NCBI GenBank assembly: GCA_964495705.1 | Contig: CAZBWS010000104.1 | Span: 1 to 6,094 of the forward strand | From: CAZBWS01 sp964495705 | GTDB lineage: Bacteria; Pseudomonadota; Gammaproteobacteria; HTCC5015 | DNA length: 6,094 nucleotides | Reading direction: 5' to 3' | Shown: in pieces, positions 1 to 5,114 of the stretch | Numbering within the stretch: position 1 is the stretch's first letter | Layout of the letters: every line of letters starts with the position of its first letter | Translations under genes and position numbers: made by a program | Notes under the pieces: model-generated | What the model saw: only the letters and a program-made list of their open reading frames with translations | What the model was told of the DNA's origin: nothing | Database searches by the model: none

Positions 1-23
1 AATTTTTTAGAGACAATTAAATA

Positions 24-884
24 ATGATTCGATTTCTGTGCCTTTTATTCTTAAGCACGACTGCGGCAGCACAAGTCAGCGTAGTTGATTATCACGGTCA
101 AGAGGTGGTTTTGAAACAGCCGGCCCAACGCGTGATTGGCATGGCTCCCCATGTGGTTGAAAATTTATATTCAGCAGGGGCGGGCGAGCGCATGGTTGGT
201 GTGACGAGTTATAGCAATTTTCCAGAGGCGGCGTTAAAGCTCCCCATCGTTGGAGATTATAGTAGTACGAACTATGAACTAATTACTGAGTTAAACCCCG
301 ACCTGATTGTATTGTGGAATTCGGGGCGGCATTTGGAAGTGGCGGAAAAATTGCGGGAGTTAGGTTTTGTTGTCTATGTGGATGATCCTCACAAGCTCGA
401 AGATGTTGAGCGCTCTATTCGCGATATGGCTGTGCTGATGGGCACGACAGAAGAAGCAGAAGTGGCTACGCAACAGTTCATGCAACGCTTAGCTAAAATG
501 CGCCAACAGTATGCGGATAGGTCAGATGTGAGAGTTTTATATCAGGTGTGGATGGACCCATTACAAACCTTAAACGGCAATCACATTATCAGTGATGTTA
601 TCCGCCTTTGTGGTGGTCGTAATGTTTTTGCCGAAGAAGAGTCCTTAGCGCCTAAAATCAATATAGAAGCAGTTATTGCCCGTAATCCTGAAGCGATTGT
701 TTCGGGTGGCATGGCAACGAAACAGCAGGAGTGGTTATCTGCTTGGCAGCGTTGGCCAGTAATTGATGCGGTGAAGAAAAAGCATGTCTATGGCATCGAG
801 CCAGATATTATTTCTCGTCACACGGTGCGTTTATTGGATGGTGCACAAGCGATGTGTGAGCATCTAGAAAAAGTACGTTTATAG
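24..884 (+). CDS. btuF: BtuF-like periplasmic vitamin B12 (corrinoid) binding protein
   Basis: Substrate-binding protein of a class III ABC importer, expected to hand cobalamin or cobinamide to BtuCD in the inner membrane. A short signal peptide is visible (hydrophobic residues 4-13, AAA-Q cleavage near residue 16). The helical-backbone binding fold follows: RVIGMAPHVVENL (36-48), GVTSYSNFP (59-67), LNPDLIVLW (90-98). Aligned by eye to my memory of E. coli BtuF, it keeps the disulfide pair (C196 in LCGG, C278), Trp98, and the two glutamates that dock to BtuC (E85, E215). The pocket Trp66 of E. coli appears replaced by Tyr79. The 286-residue length fits the family. The facing cobT-cobS genes favour B12 over a siderophore, although siderophore-binding relatives share the fold. 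The ATG follows a weak GAGA purine stretch and overlaps a TAA (TAATG), so it may be coupled to a gene left of the window. Its stop overlaps that of cobS. Confidence 0.85.
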   Translation: MIRFLCLLFLSTTAAAQVSVVDYHGQEVVLKQPAQRVIGMAPHVVENLYSAGAGERMVGVTSYSNFPEAALKLPIVGDYSSTNYELITELNPDLIVLWNSGRHLEVAEKLRELGFVVYVDDPHKLEDVERSIRDMAVLMGTTEEAEVATQQFMQRLAKMRQQYADRSDVRVLYQVWMDPLQTLNGNHIISDVIRLCGGRNVFAEEESLAPKINIEAVIARNPEAIVSGGMATKQQEWLSAWQRWPVIDAVKKKHVYGIEPDIISRHTVRLLDGAQAMCEHLEKVRL

Positions 885-1637
885 CAGGGCACAGAGGTAG
901 AGATAAAAGCTGATTTCAAATAGCTGTTGCGCAGCACCCAGAGTATCTCCGGTATAACCGTCAATGCGTTTAATTAAGTAATATTTGATTAGCTGCCGCA
1001 ATACGACGAGAGCGAGTAATAAGGGCAGTGTGTAGAGTTGTAGATAGAGAAAGCTGGGCACGCAGGCAATGGCTAGGGCAATATATAGATTTTGTTGCGA
1101 TAGGGCTTGAGCAACAGGCTTGGACTTGCTGCTGCTTTCATCTTGCACATACTGCATGTCGAACAGGTAGCTGACCGATAATCCACGGCTGAGTGTGTGA
1201 GCGCAGATAAGCCCGAGCGTAACCTGGCTAGTACTTAATTCGTTAAGGGCGACAAACTTAACCGCCAGTGCACTGATCAACGCTGCCACGCCATAGGTGC
1301 CAAGGCGAGAGTCTTTCATTATGCGTAGTACGTCGTGTTTCTTAAAAGCTCCCCACAGGGCATCGCAGCTGTCGGCTAGGCCATCTTCGTGAAAGGCGCC
1401 GGTCAGCAATAAGCTGAACACCATGGACAGTACTAGCGCTAGGCTGTGACTGAATATGAAACTTAAACCGTAAAAGGTTAGTGCAACGAGGCAGCCAATA
1501 CATAGGCCCGCCAAAGGAAAATAGCGCGCGGACTGGGAAAGCTTGTCGGCATGATACTCGGTCTTCAAAGGCAGTCGACTTAGAAACACTAAGGCCGTGA
1601 CCAATAAAGAATATTGATAGCTGAACCAATTAGACAT
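879..1637 (-). CDS. cobS: Adenosylcobinamide-GDP ribazoletransferase (cobalamin synthase)
   Basis: Integral inner-membrane enzyme that joins adenosyl-GDP-cobinamide to alpha-ribazole or its 5'-phosphate, giving adenosylcobalamin (phosphate) and GMP; this is the last assembly stage of the nucleotide loop. The family signatures are all present: ALVFLSRLPL near the N-terminus (15-24), the acidic motif GAFHEDGLADSCDALWG (80-96), MKDSRLGTYGV (107-117), and DGYTGDTLGAAQQLFE (226-241). Several hydrophobic segments (about 44-80, 117-132, 184-216, 241-252) fit a polytopic protein. The 252-residue length is normal. The ATG at 1637 lies inside the end of cobT (ATGTCTAA overlap, 8 nt) without a convincing Shine-Dalgarno sequence, so translation is probably coupled to cobT. 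The last 6 nt overlap the end of the convergent btuF gene. Confidence 0.95.
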   Translation of the reverse strand: MSNWFSYQYSLLVTALVFLSRLPLKTEYHADKLSQSARYFPLAGLCIGCLVALTFYGLSFIFSHSLALVLSMVFSLLLTGAFHEDGLADSCDALWGAFKKHDVLRIMKDSRLGTYGVAALISALAVKFVALNELSTSQVTLGLICAHTLSRGLSVSYLFDMQYVQDESSSKSKPVAQALSQQNLYIALAIACVPSFLYLQLYTLPLLLALVVLRQLIKYYLIKRIDGYTGDTLGAAQQLFEISFYLYLCALL

Positions 1638-2688
1638 TAGATGTACTGACGTTGGCGCTGTCGAAGCTGGCCATTTGATTCAGTAGTGCGACGGCAGATT
1701 GCAGCAGCGGGAAAGCGGTCGCCGCTCCTGAACCTTCGCCTAGGCGCATGCTGAGTTGCAATAATGGTGTAGCATTTAGGTGTTCCAGCATTAGGCGATG
1801 ACCTTGCTCATCAGATAGGTGCGAGAATACGCAGTAATCTAAAATGTTAGGCGTTATCTTACTCGCAACCAAAACGGCAGCCGTGGCGATAAAGCCATCG
1901 ACTAAAAATAATTTCTTCTGCTCACCGCAGGCCAGCATTGCGCCACACATCATCACTATTTCCAAGCCTCCAACGCAACGCAGCACTTCTAATGGATTGC
2001 CTGCATGCTCTTTATGACGCTCGGCCACATGGGCGAGTATGGCTAATTTTTGCTTTAGGCCTTCATCGTCTAAGCCTGTGCCTCTGCCAATACAGGCGTC
2101 TAGTGGCACATCTGTTAGTAGATGCATGATGAGAGAAGCAGAGGCCGTATTGCCGATTCCCATCTCACCAAAGATAAAAGTATTGCTCTCACCTTTATTA
2201 GAGATGAGTTCGGCTCCTGAGTTGAACGCTTCATCTAATTCATTTTGAGACATGGCGCTGCCGGTATAGCTATTCTCAGTGCCTTTTTTTACACAGTGAT
2301 CTAAAAGTAGAGGGTGCTTGGGCAAGTCAGTTGCCACGCCTGCGTTGACGACATTGAAAGCAATACCGTGTTGCTGGCAAAGCACGTTGATGGCAGCGCC
2401 GCTAGCCGTGAAGTTCAAAACCATTTGCGCGGTAACTTCTTGAGGGAATGCGCTAATGCCTTGTTGAGTCAAACCGTGATCCCCCGCAAAGACAAAGCAA
2501 TGGGGTTTACTAATAACAGGACTCAATGTTTCCTGTATGCGAGCGATTTTTAACGCTAGATTTTCAAGTTGTCCTAGAGAGCCTAGGGGTTTGGTTTTGT
2601 TGTCCAGTTTCTCTTGTATGACTGAGTCTAACTGTTCATTAGCAGGGGCGATGACAAACTGAGAATTCATGACTAGATAGGGGTTCAT
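1630..2688 (-). CDS. cobT: Nicotinate-nucleotide--dimethylbenzimidazole phosphoribosyltransferase
   Basis: Cytoplasmic enzyme that transfers ribose phosphate from nicotinate mononucleotide to 5,6-dimethylbenzimidazole, giving alpha-ribazole 5'-phosphate, the lower-ligand precursor used by CobS. Visible signatures are LDNKTKPLGSLGQLE (28-42), FAGDHG (67-72), FGEMGIGNTASAS (173-185), GRGTGLDDEG (201-210) and the C-terminal RLGEGSGAA (315-323). E318 and E175 match the catalytic glutamates known as E317 and E174 in Salmonella CobT, with a one-residue offset. The 352-residue length is typical. Two starts are possible: the ATG at 2688 (MNPYLV) and the ATG at 2670 (MNSQFV). Neither has a recognisable Shine-Dalgarno sequence, so the start is uncertain by six residues. 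It is the first gene of a cobT-cobS unit and reads away from the divergent PstS-OmpA gene. Confidence 0.96.
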   Translation of the reverse strand: MNPYLVMNSQFVIAPANEQLDSVIQEKLDNKTKPLGSLGQLENLALKIARIQETLSPVISKPHCFVFAGDHGLTQQGISAFPQEVTAQMVLNFTASGAAINVLCQQHGIAFNVVNAGVATDLPKHPLLLDHCVKKGTENSYTGSAMSQNELDEAFNSGAELISNKGESNTFIFGEMGIGNTASASLIMHLLTDVPLDACIGRGTGLDDEGLKQKLAILAHVAERHKEHAGNPLEVLRCVGGLEIVMMCGAMLACGEQKKLFLVDGFIATAAVLVASKITPNILDYCVFSHLSDEQGHRLMLEHLNATPLLQLSMRLGEGSGAATAFPLLQSAVALLNQMASFDSANVSTSNV

Positions 2689-2700
2689 TAAGTAAAAGAC

Positions 2701-2715
2701 TATTGTAATACAATA
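2701..2715. repeat. 15-bp perfect inverted repeat upstream of cobT (candidate operator)
   Basis: TATTGTA-a-TACAATA is a perfect 7-bp dyad around a single central base, ending 13 bp before the cobT ATG at 2688. On the - strand it contains TACAAT, a 5/6 match to a -10 hexamer, so it could be a promoter element, an operator overlapping one, or both. No good -35 was found at 16-18 bp. Its second arm is part of TACAATATT (2709-2717), which recurs as a direct repeat at 2769-2777. No known regulator is assigned. Confidence 0.4.
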
Positions 2716-2717
2716 TT

Positions 2718-2743
2718 TTTACCACAGTAGATAAAGTGGTAAA
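2718..2743. repeat. Stem-loop (8-bp stem) in the cobT upstream region
   Basis: TTTACCAC (2718-2725) pairs perfectly with GTGGTAAA (2736-2743) around a 10-nt loop. Neither strand has a T-run directly after the stem, so it does not look like an intrinsic terminator. It lies directly beside the 15-bp inverted repeat at 2701-2715, between that repeat and the Pho-controlled promoter of the divergent gene. It may be a protein-binding dyad; its function is unknown. Confidence 0.4.
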
Positions 2744-2804
2744 GCTTGGTTTAAACGTGACCAGTTTTTACAATATTGCCCGCTATCCCCCGTTTTTAAT
2801 GGTT

Positions 2805-2822
2805 CTGTAAGCGGACTGTCAT
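2805..2822 (+). promoter_or_regulatory. PhoB box upstream of the PstS-OmpA gene
   Basis: Two 7-bp direct repeats, CTGTAAG (2805-2811) and CTGTCAT (2816-2822), are separated by 4 bp, giving the 11-bp period of a Pho box (consensus CTGTCAT repeats). The second repeat is a perfect match and the first matches 5 of 7. The box ends exactly 10 bp before a -10-like hexamer, the geometry known for PhoB-activated promoters, where the box replaces the -35. With a phosphate-binding protein gene directly downstream, PhoB control under phosphate limitation is a strong inference. Confidence 0.8.
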
Positions 2823-2832
2823 AATTGAAAAC

Positions 2833-2838
2833 TAGTAT
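2833..2838 (+). promoter_or_regulatory. -10 element of the Pho-type promoter
   Basis: TAGTAT matches 5 of 6 positions of TATAAT and sits 10 bp after the Pho box. No good -35 hexamer is needed or seen, as expected for an activator-dependent promoter. Transcription would start near 2845, giving a leader of about 24 nt. Confidence 0.65.
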
Positions 2839-2853
2839 TGCACCTAATAAAAC

Positions 2854-2858
2854 AGGAG
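2854..2858 (+). promoter_or_regulatory. Ribosome binding site of the PstS-OmpA gene
   Basis: AGGAG lies 10 nt before the ATG at 2869, supporting that start, which also gives a complete signal peptide. Confidence 0.75.
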
Positions 2859-2868
2859 TAGTATTAGC

Positions 2869-4173
2869 ATGACGTTTTATAAAATAATTATATTAGTAGT
2901 TAGTTTTTTTCTCGGCAGTAGCCTCGCTCAAGCGAGTGATGTTTTACGTATACACGGCTCGAATACGGTAGGTGCAAAGCTGATGCCTGCGCTTGTGGGG
3001 CAGTGGCTTCAGACTAGAGGCTTTGCTGTTCGCAGTAATCGTTTTACTCAAGAGAATGAGCGCTTAATTACTGCGGTAAAGGCTGGCGAGCGTTTGGAAA
3101 TAGAGATTCACGCCCACGGTTCTAGCACGGGCTTTAAGTCGGTTAAAAAATCTCAGGCTGGTTTAGCCATGTCGTCTCGGCCGATCAAGGCTAAGGAAAT
3201 AAAATCACTTTCCTACTTGGGTGATTTAAGTGATCCGGACAAGGAAGTCGTTGTGGGTGTGGATGGCATTGCCGTCGTTGTACATCCGAGCAATCCAGTT
3301 ACTGCTTTGAGTATGTCTCAACTGCAGGCCGTTTTTTCTGGGGTGATTCAAAACTGGGCGTCACTAGGCGGCCCTAGCCAGCCGATTCAAGTGTATGCAC
3401 GAGATAATCAATCGGGTACCTACGATACCTTCAAGTCACTGGTGTTGGGCAAGAAGCGTCCGTTAGTTGCTAGTGCCAAGCGTTATGAGTCTAATGACGA
3501 CTTGTCGGATGATGTCTCACAAGACGTTACAGGAATTGGTTTTGTTGGTTTGCCTTCTATTCGCAATGCGAAAGCATTGGCGGTTGCCGATGGCAGGAAT
3601 ACGGCTATTTTACCGAGTGAGTTGAGCGTGGCGACGGAGGACTACCCCTTGTCTCGCCGCTTGTATGTGTATCAGCCAAATCCAGATAATGCTCTAGCCG
3701 CAGACTTGGCGCGCTTTATTAAGTCGTCCCAAGGGCAACGTGTCGTTTCGGCTGTGGGTTTTATTTCGCAAAACATTAGCGCCTATGAAATTGCGTTGGG
3801 CGAGCAGTATCCCGATAGCTATAAAGAGTTGCTTGATGGCGCCTATCGCTTGTCCTTGAATTTCCGCTTTAAGCCGGGCGCTTACAAGCTAGATAACAAG
3901 GCATTGCAAGACATCGATCGTTTAGTAGAGTTTTTGAATAAGCGTTCAGCTAGGCAAATAATACTAGCTGGATTTTCTGATGGGGCGGAAGCCGCGCCCT
4001 GGCGCCGCTATGTGCTGTCGACCGAGCGTGGAGATTTTGTTGCCGAGTCGCTGATTAAAAGTGACATCACACCGAATACAGTGCGTGGCTTTGGCAGTGC
4101 GGTGCAGGTGGCGAGCAATACTTCGCCAAAAGGACGAGATAAGAATCGCCGGGTGGAGGTATGGGTGAGATAG
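2869..4173 (+). CDS. Exported PstS-type phosphate-binding protein fused to an OmpA-like domain
   Basis: A two-domain envelope protein of 434 residues. Residues 1-22 form a Sec signal peptide (hydrophobic core 6-16, cleavage after AQA). Residues about 24-305 are a PstS-like phosphate-binding domain: IHGSNTVG (28-35), GSSTG (84-88), MSSRPIK (101-107), DGIAVVVHPSNP (132-143) and RDNQSGTYDTF (178-188) correspond to the anion-binding loops. Residues about 327-434 are an OmpA-family peptidoglycan-binding domain: FRFKPGAYKLDNKAL, GFSDG with D371, LSTER with R387, and a closing NRRVEVWV. D371 and R387 fit the Asp/Arg pair that contacts diaminopimelate in OmpA-type domains. No lipobox is seen. No pstC, pstA, pstB or phoU is adjacent, so the gene stands alone behind its own Pho-type promoter and ends in a strong terminator. 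The architecture is known in other Gammaproteobacteria, but I recall no established function. Likely roles are holding phosphate at the cell wall, or phosphate-responsive envelope work. Confidence 0.88.
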   Translation: MTFYKIIILVVSFFLGSSLAQASDVLRIHGSNTVGAKLMPALVGQWLQTRGFAVRSNRFTQENERLITAVKAGERLEIEIHAHGSSTGFKSVKKSQAGLAMSSRPIKAKEIKSLSYLGDLSDPDKEVVVGVDGIAVVVHPSNPVTALSMSQLQAVFSGVIQNWASLGGPSQPIQVYARDNQSGTYDTFKSLVLGKKRPLVASAKRYESNDDLSDDVSQDVTGIGFVGLPSIRNAKALAVADGRNTAILPSELSVATEDYPLSRRLYVYQPNPDNALAADLARFIKSSQGQRVVSAVGFISQNISAYEIALGEQYPDSYKELLDGAYRLSLNFRFKPGAYKLDNKALQDIDRLVEFLNKRSARQIILAGFSDGAEAAPWRRYVLSTERGDFVAESLIKSDITPNTVRGFGSAVQVASNTSPKGRDKNRRVEVWVR

Positions 4174-4189
4174 CCTATCCGCATAAACA

Positions 4190-4226
4190 AAAAAGCCCGC
4201 GCCAAATAAATGAACGCGGGCTTTTT
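4190..4226. terminator. Bidirectional intrinsic terminator between the PstS-OmpA gene and cysH
   Basis: GCCCGCG (4195-4201) pairs with CGCGGGC (4215-4221) around a 13-nt loop. The flanking A5 (4190-4194) and T5 (4222-4226) extend the stem to 12 bp and provide U-tracts in both directions. It lies 17 nt after the PstS-OmpA stop and about as far after the cysH stop on the other strand, so it should end both convergent transcripts. Confidence 0.93.
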
Positions 4227-4243
4227 AGTGTAAGTAAGTTAGC

Positions 4244-4954
4244 TTAAGAAAGCTTAGTCACTTTACCTGCGTGCAGACCACACTCCTTAGACTCAGGGTT
4301 TTCCCACCACCAGCGCCCAGCGCGAACGTCTTCACCGGCAGAGATGGCGCGAGTACAAGGTGCGCAACCAATTGAAGGATAGTTCTTGTCATGCAATTCG
4401 TTGTAAGGCACTTCTAGCTGCTTGATGTAATCCCAAGTTTCAGTCTCAGACCAATCAGACAGAGGGTTGCACTTGTTCAAGCCAAATACTTCGTCGTATT
4501 CAAACTTAGCGAGTTCGGTACGTGTAACAGACTGAGCAGAGCGTAAACCGGTGATCCATGCGTCTTGCTCGGCCAGAGCACGACGAAGAGGCTGCATCTT
4601 GCGAACGCCACAGCAGCCTTTGCGCATATCAACACTCTGGTAGAAGGCGTTAATGCCGTTAGTACGCACGTAAGTTTCTACGGCTTCAGTATCAGGGTAG
4701 TAAACCTTTAATTTGATGTCGTACTTTTCTTCCGCTTGCTGCATAACCGTGTAGGTCTCAACAGGTAGACGGCCTGTGTCTAGGCTGAAGATAGTGATCT
4801 TGCCTTTGAAGAAACGGGCGATAACGTCAGTTAACACCATGTCTTCTGCGCCAAAGCTGTTGGCAAATACTACTTTTTCGTTCTTTTCTAGCAGCTCGGT
4901 TAACGTTGCTTTAACGTCTTCTAGCTTTGCTTCTAGCTCAGGGCTTAGGCTCAT
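4244..4954 (-). CDS. cysH: Assimilatory adenylyl-sulfate (APS) reductase, [4Fe-4S] type
   Basis: Cytoplasmic, thioredoxin-dependent reduction of activated sulfate to sulfite for cysteine synthesis. Counting from the ATG at 4954 (236 residues), SFGAED (33-38), LDTGRL (58-63) and ITGLRSAQS (134-142) form the nucleotide/sulfonucleotide site. C114-C115 (KGCCGVRK) and C197/C200 (GCAPC) are the four cluster ligands of the bacterial APS reductase class, absent from E. coli-type PAPS reductase. C225 in ECGLH is the catalytic nucleophile. The presence of the cluster predicts APS rather than PAPS as substrate; some relatives accept both. No fused thioredoxin domain is present. A second ATG at 4960 would add two residues, but the purine-rich GAGAG (4967-4963) is only 2 nt from it and 8 nt from 4954, so 4954 is preferred. 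Divergent from cysB, its expected activator. Confidence 0.95.
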   Translation of the reverse strand: MSLSPELEAKLEDVKATLTELLEKNEKVVFANSFGAEDMVLTDVIARFFKGKITIFSLDTGRLPVETYTVMQQAEEKYDIKLKVYYPDTEAVETYVRTNGINAFYQSVDMRKGCCGVRKMQPLRRALAEQDAWITGLRSAQSVTRTELAKFEYDEVFGLNKCNPLSDWSETETWDYIKQLEVPYNELHDKNYPSIGCAPCTRAISAGEDVRAGRWWWENPESKECGLHAGKVTKLS

Positions 4955-4961
4955 AATCATA

Positions 4962-4968
4962 TCTCTCT
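4962..4968 (-). promoter_or_regulatory. Ribosome binding site deciding the cysH start
   Basis: On the - strand AGAGAGA precedes two in-frame ATGs. Its GAGAG core is 2 nt from the ATG at 4960 and 8 nt from the ATG at 4954, so spacing favours the downstream start. Confidence 0.5.
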
Positions 4969-5017
4969 ATCGGTTTTAAAGGCCGCAGTCGCTTATTGGC
5001 CATTTTGATCTGTTTGA

Positions 5018-5031
5018 TTGGGTTAACCCAA
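5018..5031. promoter_or_regulatory. 14-bp perfect palindrome in the cysH-cysB divergent region (candidate operator)
   Basis: TTGGGTTAACCCAA is perfectly self-complementary. It lies 63 bp from the preferred cysH start and 83 bp from the cysB start, a position that could serve both promoters. It contains the T-N11-A spacing common to LysR-type sites (T5018 and A5030). For cysB, TTAACC (5023-5028) and TATACG (5047-5052) are weak -35/-10 candidates 18 bp apart, which would place the palindrome over the -35 and allow autorepression, as known for enteric cysB. Known CysB sites are only loosely conserved, so naming CysB as the binder is inference. Confidence 0.4.
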
Positions 5032-5114
5032 CTCTGTGGATGCAATTATACGCTCGCCTAAATTCCAGAAAAGACTTAGAATCTATTTTTTTAGACCTTA
5101 TTGGAATATCAGGC

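Noticed and set aside
1342..1629. 95-codon open frame on the - strand inside cobS
   Set aside because: It lies in another frame of a clearly recognised CobS, has no family resemblance and no ribosome binding site.
1938..2553. Three short + strand open frames antisense to cobT
   Set aside because: They are antisense to a well-conserved enzyme, have no recognisable domains and are explained as shadows of cobT codon use.
2718..2743. Intrinsic terminator
   Set aside because: The stem is perfect, but neither strand has a U-tract directly after it, the loop is 10 nt, and it lies between divergent genes where no terminator is needed.
2689..2868. Cobalamin riboswitch upstream of cobT
   Set aside because: No B12-box-like core or long multi-helix fold was recognised on the - strand; only a simple hairpin and a dyad are present, and the 180-bp space is shared with a divergent promoter.
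5077..5085. Small dyad TAGA-a-TCTA in the cysB leader
   Set aside because: Only 4-bp arms in AT-rich sequence, not extended by flanking bases; expected by chance.
5040..5114. 25-residue N-terminal extension of cysB from an ATG at 5040
   Set aside because: CysB proteins begin MKLQQLR; starting at 5115 gives exactly 324 residues with the ligand residues at their known numbers. The extension would also run through the promoter region.
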